A stretch of DNA of 64,000 nucleotides. It comes from Neorhizobium huautlense (GTDB lineage Bacteria > Pseudomonadota > Alphaproteobacteria > Rhizobiales > Rhizobiaceae). The notes under the pieces are model-generated. The model was not told the origin of the DNA. It saw only the letters and a list, made by a program, of their open reading frames with translations, and ran no database searches. Numbering within the stretch: the stretch's first letter is position 1; each line of letters starts with the position of its first letter. A program made the position numbers and the translations under genes. Below are positions 52,364 through 60,284 of this stretch, in pieces. The stretch is from the NCBI RefSeq assembly GCF_002968575.1, contig NZ_PVBM01000010.1:62001-126000 (forward strand). Reading direction: 5' to 3'.

Positions 52364-52942
52364 TCAGTTGAGCGGTATGCTGTTGCTGCCCTTGCCCGAC
52401 TGGTAGTTGTCCGAGAGCCTTTTATAGGCGGCCTTGATGCGGGCGGTTTGCGACCTTAATGCGCTGCGCAACGGCTCTGCCTCGGTCTCGATGAGATCGG
52501 TGATGAAGTAGGAATTCCAAAAAGCATTGCTGCGCCGATAGCCGCCGGGTTCCAGGCCGAAGACCTCTTTCAGGATCTTCAGGTCGTGGGGAATGGCGAA
52601 GGCGTCTCTTGAATCCTCATGGCTGAAGAACGAGTAGAAGTTGTCGAAACCGGCCCAGGTGATGGCTGACATACACATGGTGCATGGTTCATGAGTCGAA
52701 AGGAAAATCAAATCCTTGGTGGGAAGATCTCGCGTGGTTTCGTAAAAACGCTTCAGCGTATGCACCTCGCCGTGCCAGAGCGGATTTTCGAGCTCGTTAT
52801 TGGTCTCGGCGATTACCAGCGACAGGTCGGATTTCTTCAGGACAGCAGCGCCGAAAACCTTGTTGCCGGCAGCGACACCCTTTTCCGTGAGAGGCAGGAT
52901 ATCGTTTTCGATGGCGTCGAGAAGGCGTGCGGCGATCGTCAT
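52364..52942 (-). CDS. Cytidine deaminase-fold nucleoside deaminase
   Basis: The 192-residue protein has the zinc-dependent deaminase motifs HGEV (H57 and E59) and PCTMC (C87 and C90). The C-terminal part (SHEDSRDAFAIPHDLKILKEVFG) is longer than in tRNA adenosine deaminase TadA, and resembles other nucleoside or guanine-type deaminases in that group. The substrate is not predictable from the motifs. AAAAGAG precedes the ATG at 52942. It probably forms a two-gene unit with mazG. Confidence 0.85.
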   Translation of the reverse strand: MTIAARLLDAIENDILPLTEKGVAAGNKVFGAAVLKKSDLSLVIAETNNELENPLWHGEVHTLKRFYETTRDLPTKDLIFLSTHEPCTMCMSAITWAGFDNFYSFFSHEDSRDAFAIPHDLKILKEVFGLEPGGYRRSNAFWNSYFITDLIETEAEPLRSALRSQTARIKAAYKRLSDNYQSGKGSNSIPLN

Positions 52943-53175
52943 GGGAGCTCTTTTTTGCAGGATGTCTAGGCAGTTTATGGCGTGGAACGCGCGGAACAGG
53001 GCAAAAACACTTTAGTCTACCAACGTACTAGAGAAATATCGTCGCGGTGGCTTTTGCTCAAGAACCGGTTGATCGTAAAACAGAAATACCGGCTCGCAAC
53101 CCACTTCGCATATCCATTCCTTCAATTCCGGAGCCTTTTCCTGGATATTGCAGTCATATGATTCAGGATACCCGC
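52943..53175. promoter_or_regulatory. Divergent promoter region between the deaminase and cysG
   Basis: The 233-base gap has an AT-rich part from about 53010 with the inverted pair TCTA (nine bases) TAGA at 53017-53033, a possible operator for the sulfite reduction operon. No -35/-10 pair is clear enough to name. Confidence 0.3.
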
Positions 53176-54624
53176 ATGTCTCCAAGCCAACAACGTCTGT
53201 CGGTTTTTCCGGCTTTCTTCCGCGTCAGCGGACGGAGCGTTTTCGTGTTTGGCAATGGTGACGAAGCCTATGCCAAGGCTCGGCTGTTGCGCAACACCGA
53301 GGCAGAGATCGTCGCTTACGCCTTGGCTCCAGAGGCGGACTATGCCGGCTGGCTGGCCGCGCAGGGCATCGAGACTGTCCGGTCGGATTTCTCGCCGGAT
53401 CAGGTCAAGGGCGCGGTAATGGTATTCGCCGCGACCGGCAATGCTGCGCTCGACCGGGCGATCGTTTCCGCTGCCCGCGCCGAAAAGATCCCGGCCAATG
53501 CGGTCGATCAGCCGGACTTCTGCGATTTCTACACGCCGGCGCTAGTCAACCGCGCGCCGGTGGCAGTGGCGATCGGCACCGAAGGCGCCGGCCCCGTTCT
53601 TGCCCAGATGATCCGGGCTCGCATCGACCAGATGCTGTCTCCGTCGCTTGGCCGCCTAGCAGACCTTGCCGCAGATTATCGCGACGCCGCCGAGCGTCTC
53701 GTGCCGCGCGGCGTTTCACGCCGGATCTTCTGGCGCCGCTTCTTTTCCGGTGACGTCGCCGATGCAGTGGCGTCCAACGACACCAGCGCGGCTCGCCGTT
53801 CCGCCAACGCGCTGCTTTCGACCACTGGCCAAGCCGAAGGCAGGATCTGGCTGGTCGGTGCCGGTCCTGGCGCCGAAGACCTGTTGACGCTCCGCGCCCA
53901 GCGCGTGCTGATGGAAGCCGACGCGATCGTTTATGACGCGCTGGTGCCGCAGGCGATCGTCGATATGGGCCGTCGCGATGCCGAGCGCCTCTCGGTTGGC
54001 AAGCGCAAGAATTGCCATTCCAAGTCTCAGGAAGAGATCAACCACCTGCTTGTCGAGCTTGGCCGTCAGGGCAAGCGCGTCGTTCGCCTGAAGTCCGGCG
54101 ATCCGCTGGTTTATGGTCGTGCGGGCGAAGAGATGGCGGCATTGCGCGAAGCTGGTATCGCTTATGAGATCGTGCCCGGCATCACGTCGGCTTTTGCAGC
54201 GGCTGCCGATTTCGAATTGCCGCTGACGCTGCGCGGTGTCGCTTCGTCGCTGATCTTCACCACGGGCCACGACCTGACCGGCAAGGTTCTGCCGGACTGG
54301 GGCAGTCTTGCCGTTTCCGGCGCGACGATCGCCGTCTATATGGGTAGCTCCGTCGCGGCTTCCGTTGCCGAGCGCCTGATGGGCGCCGGTCTCGGCGCCG
54401 ATACGACGGTTGCCGTCATCGAGAATGCCAGCCGGGCCGACCGTAAGCTCCTGCATGGCGTATTGAGCGAACTGCCGGATCTGGAGGCGCGCGACGATCT
54501 CGCCGGCCCGGTTATGGTAATCATCGGCGAGGCTGTCGCCGGTGCGAATTTCGAAAAGTCCGAACCGCTGTCTGCCTACAAGACCCTGAAGGCTGGCAAG
54601 GTTCACGCAGACATGGGACAATAG
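53176..54624 (+). CDS. cysG: Siroheme synthase CysG
   Basis: The 482-residue protein has an N-terminal precorrin-2 dehydrogenase/ferrochelatase part (VFVFGNGDEAYAKARLL) and a C-terminal uroporphyrinogen III methyltransferase (LVGAGPGAEDLLTLRA near residue 230, VYGRAGEEMAALREAGI). Together they make siroheme for CysI. I choose ATG 53176 because AGGA precedes it by seven bases; ATG 53158 and an upstream frame to 53047 are alternatives. It starts the operon with DUF2849 and cysI. Confidence 0.95.
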   Translation: MSPSQQRLSVFPAFFRVSGRSVFVFGNGDEAYAKARLLRNTEAEIVAYALAPEADYAGWLAAQGIETVRSDFSPDQVKGAVMVFAATGNAALDRAIVSAARAEKIPANAVDQPDFCDFYTPALVNRAPVAVAIGTEGAGPVLAQMIRARIDQMLSPSLGRLADLAADYRDAAERLVPRGVSRRIFWRRFFSGDVADAVASNDTSAARRSANALLSTTGQAEGRIWLVGAGPGAEDLLTLRAQRVLMEADAIVYDALVPQAIVDMGRRDAERLSVGKRKNCHSKSQEEINHLLVELGRQGKRVVRLKSGDPLVYGRAGEEMAALREAGIAYEIVPGITSAFAAAADFELPLTLRGVASSLIFTTGHDLTGKVLPDWGSLAVSGATIAVYMGSSVAASVAERLMGAGLGADTTVAVIENASRADRKLLHGVLSELPDLEARDDLAGPVMVIIGEAVAGANFEKSEPLSAYKTLKAGKVHADMGQ

Positions 54625-54627
54625 AGA

Positions 54628-54942
54628 ATGACCGACAAGGTTCTCACCGCCAACCGCCTTTCCGATGGCATCGCCGTATGGCTCGATGCAAACGGCCAGT
54701 GGGTGGAAAACCTGCAGAATTCACTGGTCGCGCGCCATGCCGAAGCCGTCGCCTCGCTGGAAGCGATCGGCAAACGGGATTTTGCGGAGAACAAGGTCGT
54801 TGACGTTGCCGTTGTCGACGTGCAGGAGGTTGACGGCAAGCTCTGGCCGATCCGTCTGCGCGAACGCATCCGTGCCCAGGGCCCGACAATGGAATATGCT
54901 GCCGGCTACCGCCCTGCCGATCCGGCCTTTATCGCAGTCTGA
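54628..54942 (+). CDS. DUF2849 domain-containing protein
   Basis: The 104-residue protein matches the DUF2849 family, which in rhizobia is found almost only between cysG and cysI. It contains DGIAVWLDANGQWVENL and a C-terminal IRAQGPTMEYAAGYRPADPA. It has no signal peptide or membrane segment and begins three bases after the cysG stop. A role in sulfite reduction, perhaps as an accessory factor, is inferred from context only. Confidence 0.88.
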   Translation: MTDKVLTANRLSDGIAVWLDANGQWVENLQNSLVARHAEAVASLEAIGKRDFAENKVVDVAVVDVQEVDGKLWPIRLRERIRAQGPTMEYAAGYRPADPAFIAV

Positions 54943-54949
54943 GGAAACC

Positions 54950-56623
54950 ATGTATCGTTACGATGAGTTCGACCATGCATTCGTCACCAGCCGCGTGGAG
55001 CAGTTCCGCGATCAGGTGACGCGCCGTCTAGCGGGCGAGTTGGCGGAGGATGCCTTCAAGCCGCTGCGCCTGATGAACGGCGTTTATCTTCAGCTGCACG
55101 CCTACATGCTGCGCGTCGCCATCCCCTACGGGACGCTGAATGCGCGCCAGATGCGCATGCTCGCCCATATCGCCCGCAAATACGACCGTGGTTACGGGCA
55201 CTTCACCACCCGCCAGAACATCCAGTACAACTGGCCGAAACTATCGGACACGCCGGATATCCTCGCGGAACTGGCGACCGTCGAGATGCATGCGCTGCAG
55301 ACCTCGGGCAATTGCATTCGCAACGTCACCGCCGACCATTTCGCCGGCGCTGCCGCCGACGAGGTTGCCGATCCGCGGCCTTACGCGGAAATCCTGCGCC
55401 AGTGGTCCTCGGTTCACCCGGAGTTTTCCTATCTGCCGCGCAAGTTCAAGATCGCCGTCACCGGCGCCGAGCGCGACCGTGCGGCGATCCAGGTCCACGA
55501 CATCGGCCTGCATCTCAAAAAGAACGACCAGGGCGAACTCGGTTTCGCCGTTTATGTCGGCGGCGGACAGGGCCGCACGCCGCTGATCGCCAAGAAGATC
55601 CGCGACTTCCTGCCGGAAGAGGACCTGCTGTCCTATGTGACCGCCATCGTGCGCGTCTACAACCTGTTCGGCCGCCGCGACAACAAGTACAAGGCGCGCA
55701 TCAAGATCCTCGTCCACGAGACAGGCGTCGAGGAGATCACCCGCCAGGTCGAGGAAGAGTTTTCGCATCTGCAAGGCACCGAACTCAAGCTGCCGGATGC
55801 CGATATCCAGGCGATCGCCGCCTATTTCGCCCCGCCGGCGCTGCCCGACCGGCCGGAAGGCTGGGCGCAGCTCGCCGGCTGGAAGAAGGAGGACGAGGCC
55901 TTCGGCCGCTGGGTGAGCCAGAACGTCCAGCCGCACAAACATCCCGACTACGGCATGGTGACGATTTCGCTCAAACCGATCGGCGGCATTCCCGGGGATG
56001 CTTCCGACGTGCAGATGGATGTGATCGCCGACCTTGCCGAGGAATACGGCTTCGACGAAATCCGCATCAGCCACGAGCAGAACGTCATCCTGCCGCATGT
56101 GGCGCTCGCCGATCTCGAGCCGCTCTACCGCGCGCTGATCGCCCAGAACCTTGCGACCGCCAATGCCGGGCTGATCACCGATATCATCGCCTGTCCCGGG
56201 CTGGATTACTGTGCGCTGGCGAATGCCCGCTCGATCCCGGTGGCGCAGGAAATTTCCACCCGCTTCGGTTCGCCGGAACGCCAGGCGGAGATCGGTGAGC
56301 TGAAGATCAAGATCTCCGGCTGCATCAATGCCTGCGGTCATCACCATGTCGGCCATATCGGCCTCCTGGGCGTCGAGAAGAAGGGCGCCGAGCTCTATCA
56401 GATCACGCTCGGCGGTTCCGGCGACGAGCATACCTCGATCGGCGAGATCATCGGCCGCGGTTTCGAGCCGAACAAGGTGACCGATGCGATCGAGACGATC
56501 GTCGACACCTATCTTGGCCTTCGCCTCTCGAAGGAGGAGACGTTCCTCGAAGCCTATCGCCGCGTCGGGCCGCAGCCGTTCAAGGATGCGCTCTACGGCG
56601 ACGCCAAGGCGGAGGCTGCGTGA
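54950..56623 (+). CDS. cysI: Sulfite reductase hemoprotein (nitrite/sulfite reductase family)
   Basis: The 557-residue siroheme/[4Fe-4S] enzyme reduces sulfite to sulfide. Siroheme-binding repeats are seen in YGHFTTRQNIQYNWP and in the second half; the cluster ligands are in CPGLDYCALANARS and GCINACGHHHVGHIG. GAGGAAACC precedes the ATG at 54950. It has no CysJ flavoprotein partner gene nearby, so electrons likely come from ferredoxin. It overlaps the DUF934 start by one base (TGATG). Confidence 0.95.
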   Translation: MYRYDEFDHAFVTSRVEQFRDQVTRRLAGELAEDAFKPLRLMNGVYLQLHAYMLRVAIPYGTLNARQMRMLAHIARKYDRGYGHFTTRQNIQYNWPKLSDTPDILAELATVEMHALQTSGNCIRNVTADHFAGAAADEVADPRPYAEILRQWSSVHPEFSYLPRKFKIAVTGAERDRAAIQVHDIGLHLKKNDQGELGFAVYVGGGQGRTPLIAKKIRDFLPEEDLLSYVTAIVRVYNLFGRRDNKYKARIKILVHETGVEEITRQVEEEFSHLQGTELKLPDADIQAIAAYFAPPALPDRPEGWAQLAGWKKEDEAFGRWVSQNVQPHKHPDYGMVTISLKPIGGIPGDASDVQMDVIADLAEEYGFDEIRISHEQNVILPHVALADLEPLYRALIAQNLATANAGLITDIIACPGLDYCALANARSIPVAQEISTRFGSPERQAEIGELKIKISGCINACGHHHVGHIGLLGVEKKGAELYQITLGGSGDEHTSIGEIIGRGFEPNKVTDAIETIVDTYLGLRLSKEETFLEAYRRVGPQPFKDALYGDAKAEAA

Positions 56624-57126
56624 TGACCAGGGTTTGGAGAGAGACCGGCTTCGTCGAGAACGACCCCTGGGTGATCGAGACGGAAGAGCTGAAGGCGGGC
56701 GAAAACGACAAGGTGCTGCTGCCGCTCGATCAGCTGATCGAGCGGGCCGAAAACAGCAATGACGTCGGCCTCGGCGTGCTGATCAAGCCGGCCGACGACA
56801 TCCGCAAGCTGGAACCCTATCTCTACCGCCTCGAAATCGTTGCGGTGGAGTTTCCGGCCTTCAACGACGGCCGCGCCTTTTCGCATGCATCGCTGCTGCG
56901 CGACCGGCTGGCCTACAAGAACGAGCTGCGGGCCGTCGGCGACGTGCTGATCGACCAGATCCCGCTGATGCTGCGCTGTGGAGTCGACAGCTTTGCGGTG
57001 AAGAACGCGACGGCGTTGAAGCGGCTGGAGGAGGGACGCCTGCCGGGGATTGCGGTGCATTACCAGCCGACGGCCCGACAGGCGGACAAGGCTGGCGGCT
57101 ACAGCTGGCGCCGCCGTTCCGCCTGA
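56623..57126 (+). CDS. DUF934 domain-containing protein
   Basis: The 167-residue protein matches DUF934, which is regularly located next to cysI or the cys operon in proteobacteria and is annotated as an uncharacterised sulfite reductase-associated protein. It contains PLDQLIERAENSNDVGLGVL in parts and EFPAFNDGRAFSHASLLR. The ATG at 56623 overlaps the cysI stop. Suggested to help assimilatory sulfate reduction; the biochemical role is not known. Confidence 0.9.
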   Translation: MTRVWRETGFVENDPWVIETEELKAGENDKVLLPLDQLIERAENSNDVGLGVLIKPADDIRKLEPYLYRLEIVAVEFPAFNDGRAFSHASLLRDRLAYKNELRAVGDVLIDQIPLMLRCGVDSFAVKNATALKRLEEGRLPGIAVHYQPTARQADKAGGYSWRRRSA

Positions 57127-57263
57127 TCGGCCGATAAAGGCGATTTTCCGGCACGTATTTTCTCCGGACCCCCGCGACAAAGGCACGCGGGTGCCTTCAA
57201 ATGAGCGGCCTTATGGTATATTTCGCTACTGCGAAAGATGACGAGACGAAGAGACCGATTGGC

Positions 57264-58061
57264 ATGAACGTCCATACCCCCGTAAAAATCCCCGACGGCG
57301 TTTATGCCGAGACGGTGCTTGACGTCGAGCATTACACGGACCGCCTGTTCCGCTTCCGCATGACGCGGCCGGCCGGTTTCCGCTTCCGCTCGGGCGAATT
57401 TGCGATGATCGGCCTGATGGTCGGCGAAAAGCCGGTCTACCGCGCCTATTCGATTGCCAGCCCTGCCTGGGACGAGGAGCTGGAATTCTTCTCGATCAAG
57501 GTGCCGGACGGCCCGCTCACCTCCCACCTCCAGAAGATCAAGCCGGGCGACACGGTGCTGATGCGCAAGAAGCCGACCGGCACGCTGGTGCTCGATGCGC
57601 TGACGCCGGGCAAGCGGCTCTACATGTTCTCGACCGGCACCGGCATCGCTCCCTTCGCGAGCCTGATCCGCGACCCCGAGACCTACGAAAAGTTCGACGA
57701 GGTGATCCTCACCCATACCTGCCGCGAGGTGGCCGAGCTGAAATACGGCTTCGACCTCGTGGAGGAGATCCGCAACCACGAATTCCTCTCGGAACTGGTG
57801 GGCGACAAGCTCAAGCATTACCCGACCGTCACCCGCGAGGAGTTTTCGCATACCGGCCGCATCACCGACCTCATCGAGAACGGCAAGCTCTTTGCCGACC
57901 TCGGCGTCCCGCCGCTGAACCCCGAGACCGACCGCGGCATGATCTGCGGCTCGGCCGAGATGCTGAAGGACACCAAGGCGCTGCTCGAAAAGGCAGGGCT
58001 CACCGAAGGCGCCAACAGCAAACCCGCCGAATTCGTCATCGAGCGGGCGTTTGTGGGGTGA
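57264..58061 (+). CDS. fpr: Ferredoxin-NADP reductase
   Basis: The 265-residue flavoprotein (start ATG 57264, MNVHTPVKIPDGVYAETV) is a bacterial subclass I FNR. The FAD motif RAYSIASPAW and the NADP-binding GTGIAPFASLIRD are intact, with CGSAEMLKDTK near the C-terminus. It transfers electrons between NADPH and ferredoxin or flavodoxin, and may feed CysI located two genes upstream or act in redox stress. It is followed by palindromic repeats. Confidence 0.95.
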   Translation: MNVHTPVKIPDGVYAETVLDVEHYTDRLFRFRMTRPAGFRFRSGEFAMIGLMVGEKPVYRAYSIASPAWDEELEFFSIKVPDGPLTSHLQKIKPGDTVLMRKKPTGTLVLDALTPGKRLYMFSTGTGIAPFASLIRDPETYEKFDEVILTHTCREVAELKYGFDLVEEIRNHEFLSELVGDKLKHYPTVTREEFSHTGRITDLIENGKLFADLGVPPLNPETDRGMICGSAEMLKDTKALLEKAGLTEGANSKPAEFVIERAFVG

Positions 58062-58068
58062 GACGCGA

Positions 58069-58107
58069 CGGCCTTCGGCCGGCAAAATGCTCCAGTGGAG
58101 CATTTTG
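58069..58107. repeat. Palindromic repeat after fpr
   Basis: CGGCC/GGCCG (58069-58081) is followed by a perfect palindrome with 12-base arms, CAAAATGCTCCA at 58083-58094 and TGGAGCATTTTG at 58096-58107. It may act as terminator for fpr on the plus strand; its form is typical of dispersed rhizobial palindromes. Confidence 0.7.
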
Positions 58108-58167
58108 AGCTTCGAACGCCCTGAGCCCTAGCGAAGGGCCGGGGGGCGGTTCGTCATACTCCACCTT

Positions 58168-58554
58168 TTACCCAGGCGGCAACATCTTCTCCCGCCTGCG
58201 CCTCGCCGCATCCCAGATCTCGGGTCTCCAGCGACTGGGCGACATGCGGGCGATCTCGATCGCCACGTCGTCCAGCATCCGCGGCTCACCATGACGGGCC
58301 TCCAAAAGATGGCTGTTGGAGCCGAGAAAGCCCTGCGCGAAATGCGCCCGATTATAAATTGCATCGAACACCTCGCGCTGCTCGGCGGAGAGGTTCTGCA
58401 GGCAGCAGGGTTCGTTGTTGGATCGGAAATGCCAGTAGCAGCTGTTCCTGCGGCGGCAGTCGCGCCGGCGGCAGATCGTATGGGGCAGCGCGAGCATTTC
58501 GGCCGTGCGGGCGGCGAGCCAGGTATCGATGGTGCGCGGCTTGTCTTTGGACAT
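58168..58554 (-). CDS. Cys-rich hypothetical protein
   Basis: The 128-residue protein has a cysteine-rich core (C28, C33, C39, C50, C51 in ICRRRDC, NSCYW and EPCCL) that could bind zinc or an iron-sulfur cluster, and a helical C-terminal half (AIYNRAHFAQGFLG, MLDDVAIEIARMS). AGGGG precedes the ATG. I do not recognise the family; the composition and its lasting position suggest a real gene. Its 5' leader contains a large inverted repeat. Confidence 0.7.
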   Translation of the reverse strand: MSKDKPRTIDTWLAARTAEMLALPHTICRRRDCRRRNSCYWHFRSNNEPCCLQNLSAEQREVFDAIYNRAHFAQGFLGSNSHLLEARHGEPRMLDDVAIEIARMSPSRWRPEIWDAARRRREKMLPPG

Positions 58555-58591
58555 GGTAACCCCTTGGCGTTCCTCATTGTTTTTGTCGGAC

Positions 58592-58647
58592 GGGGCGCTG
58601 GGAGCTGCCTCGTAAGTTAGTTTTTAGGTGACACCTCTCAGCGCCCC
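58592..58647 (-). repeat. Inverted repeat in the leader of the Cys-rich gene
   Basis: GGGGCGCTGGGAG at 58592-58604 pairs with CTCTCAGCGCCCC at 58635-58647 with one mismatch across a 30-base loop. It lies 38 bases upstream of the minus-strand gene 58168-58554 and could form a large hairpin in its mRNA. Confidence 0.6.
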
Positions 58648-58779
58648 GTTCGGCGGTTTTTATCCGCGACTCCGGTCCCTCTGCCGTGGCCTTTCCGGAT
58701 GGTGTTCGTCTGACCTCTGGCGCTCGTCCGGACCAACCTACCGGCAAGGGTGAACAGAAACCGCCGCCGGACTTTCCGA

Positions 58780-58826
58780 TCCTCGGATTAAATCCGAGGA
58801 AGCGGACGGACTTCAAAACAAGTCCG
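58780..58826. repeat. Pair of palindromes
   Basis: TCCTCGGATT/AATCCGAGGA with a central A (58780-58800) and CGGACTT/AAGTCCG around CAAAAC (58807-58826) form two adjacent hairpins. Confidence 0.65.
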
Positions 58827-59110
58827 GCGAAACCATCCTTCGGGCCACCATGTGTGCCGCACAGGCACGCCCGGCGCGCGCTTTCGGGCATCAAGGGATG
58901 AGGGCCGGTCCGTAACCGCTCATCTCTCCCCGTGTCGCCGGAGGGAGACCATTTTCCGCGGACCCCGGATGCAAGGACTTACGTCGTTTCCTTACACCCG
59001 GCGCCGGCCCCGCCTCGCCAGGACGCCTCCTGGTGTATCCGATGCGGGACGGGGGAGAGTTTAGGCATGAGGTGAAGGGGTGGGGATGAAGGGGAACGAT
59101 TTTTTTGTTC

Positions 59111-59287
59111 GTCATCCTCGGGCTTGACCCGAGGATCCAAGCGTAAGTCAGCAAAATCAGACAATTAGGCCTTCTGGCGGTTCGCAACAAATCGACTTCG
59201 CGATCAAAAGGCTTGTTTTTGGATCCTCGGTCATCCTCGGGTTTAACCCGAGGACGAGGATGACGAAGGGTCAAGCCCGAGAATGAC
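59111..59287. repeat. Rhizobial palindromic repeat cluster
   Basis: GTCATCCTCGGGCTTGACCC at 59111-59130 is matched in reverse by 59268-59287 with one mismatch; a third copy-like palindrome lies between them (59230-59264). The pattern of CGTCATCCTCGGG...CCCGAGGA units is common in intergenic regions of rhizobial genomes. Confidence 0.75.
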
Positions 59288-59355
59288 GAAGGAGAGCAGT
59301 GCCGCCGGGAAGGATCATTCGTCCCCCGCTGCCGGGAAGCGCGGCTTCGGTTGCC

Positions 59356-59811
59356 CTATTGCCCCAGAAGCTCGCGCAGGCTCCAGGGATATTCGCCCTC
59401 CTGGTTGGCGATGTCGTCCACTTTCCAGCCGCCCTGTTCGCGCACCAGCGTGTAATAGAGCGTCACGGCCTCGCTGCCGTTACGGAACGAGACTTCCAGC
59501 TCGGCGCGGTTGTCCATCATGATCGGCGTGCTGAGCCTGACGTTTTTCGCCTCGCCATCCTGACCCGATATCACCGGATCGAAATCCACCGCCCCGACCT
59601 CGCCCTCCGGCGTCGCGTCGCGGTCGGCCTGGAACAGCCGGTTGAGCCCACGCGACAGGAAGGGGCTGTAAGGCGAGGGCGCATCGTCGTCGTTGTCCGT
59701 CGTGTCATAGGCATAAAGCGCCTTGATCAGCGCCTGCGGCGTTTTGAAGGTTTCGGCACCGGCGGAAAAGGCGGAGAGGGCAAGTAGGGTGAAGGCGAGG
59801 AGGGTGCGCAT
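59356..59811 (-). CDS. DUF3828-like secreted protein
   Basis: The 151-residue protein (start ATG 59811) has a clear signal peptide (MRTLLAFTLLALSAFSAGA) and thus is periplasmic. The mature part resembles DUF3828 proteins: KTPQALIKALYAYDT, FLSRGLNRLFQAD, DFDPVISGQD, and the C-terminal VREQGGWKVDDIANQEGEY. The frame is open upstream to 59853, but that Met would precede the signal peptide badly. Function is unknown. It borders the repeat region and the retron insert. Confidence 0.85.
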   Translation of the reverse strand: MRTLLAFTLLALSAFSAGAETFKTPQALIKALYAYDTTDNDDDAPSPYSPFLSRGLNRLFQADRDATPEGEVGAVDFDPVISGQDGEAKNVRLSTPIMMDNRAELEVSFRNGSEAVTLYYTLVREQGGWKVDDIANQEGEYPWSLRELLGQ

Positions 59812-59929
59812 GGTGATTCCTGAGTCGGCAGATTTGAGGATGCTATCGATCACTGGTGCTGGGCACCAGAGAAGGAGGTCTATCCCTCACTCCAGGCTGG
59901 CTAGCCTCGTAAGAAGCGCGTCACCCTGC

Positions 59930-60063
59930 GTCATCCCGGCCTTGAGCCGGGATCCAGCCGCCGCGCGTCTGCACGGCGACGAAACGTCTATAGCCGTGCC
60001 GGGGATTATTCTCCAGCCCCGCCGACGCGGCGCTGCTGGATTCCTGTGACAAGCACAGGAATG
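59930..60063. repeat. Nested palindromic repeat element
   Basis: GGATCCAGC at 59950-59958 is complementary to GCTGGATTCC at 60035-60044 (one mismatch), GCCGCGCGTC/GACGCGGC lie inside, and GCACGGC (59971-59977) pairs with GCCGTGC (59993-59999) at the centre. The ends carry short palindromes (CCGGCCTTGAGCCGG and TCCTGTGACAAGCACAGGA). The element has the form of a dispersed rhizobial intergenic mosaic repeat. Confidence 0.7.
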
Positions 60064-60109
60064 AAAGGGAGCGTGAGGAGGCGGGAGATGTTCCGAAAGT
60101 TGCTATAGG

Positions 60110-60216
60110 AACCTCAGGTGCTTTTCATCCACTGCCTGCGAAACTGTGGATTGTAGTGATGTCGGAGTTGCGATGTACTACAGTGAGGTTTAGTTGTGAC
60201 TTGCTAGGTCCTCACT
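60110..60216 (+). ncRNA. Candidate retron msr-msd RNA
   Basis: Directly upstream of the retron-type RT, AACCTCA (60110-60116) is perfectly complementary to TGAGGTT (60184-60190) and could be the a1/a2 closing stem. Between them lie two hairpins, ATCCAC/GTGGAT (60127-60132 with 60146-60151) and TGTAGT/ACTACA (60152-60157 with 60177-60182). A third, AGTGAGG/CCTCACT (60182-60188 with 60210-60216), is followed by CTTTTTG and would compete with the closing stem. Retron RNAs have this layout (msr stem-loops, msd stem, terminal complementarity) and lie just 5' of the RT. Exact boundaries, the branching G and the orientation of msr and msd are inference. Confidence 0.4.
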
Positions 60217-60284
60217 CTTTTTGCTGTAGAATCCTCGGCAGAACGAAATAATCCGGCTAGCATAACGCTACTACCGGTTTCACT

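Larger units (their letters stand above)
58555..59355. other. Repeat-rich intergenic region without a credible gene
   Basis: This 801-base stretch contains open frames on both strands of poor quality (58574-58894 minus, 58686-58901 plus, 58891-59274 minus). It is instead filled with inverted repeats (listed separately), notably at 58592-58647, 58780-58826 and 59111-59287. It may harbour a structured RNA at 58620-58910, but no known RNA family was recognised. Confidence 0.7.
59812..60284. other. Intergenic region upstream of the retron gene
   Basis: This 473-base gap contains a dispersed repeat element at 59930-60063 and, from about 60090 to the RT start, an AT-richer series of hairpins that is the candidate retron RNA locus. 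No protein-coding frame is credible. Confidence 0.75.

Noticed and set aside
58574..58894. 106-codon minus-strand frame in the repeat region
   Set aside because: It runs through several palindromes and has no protein-like pattern.
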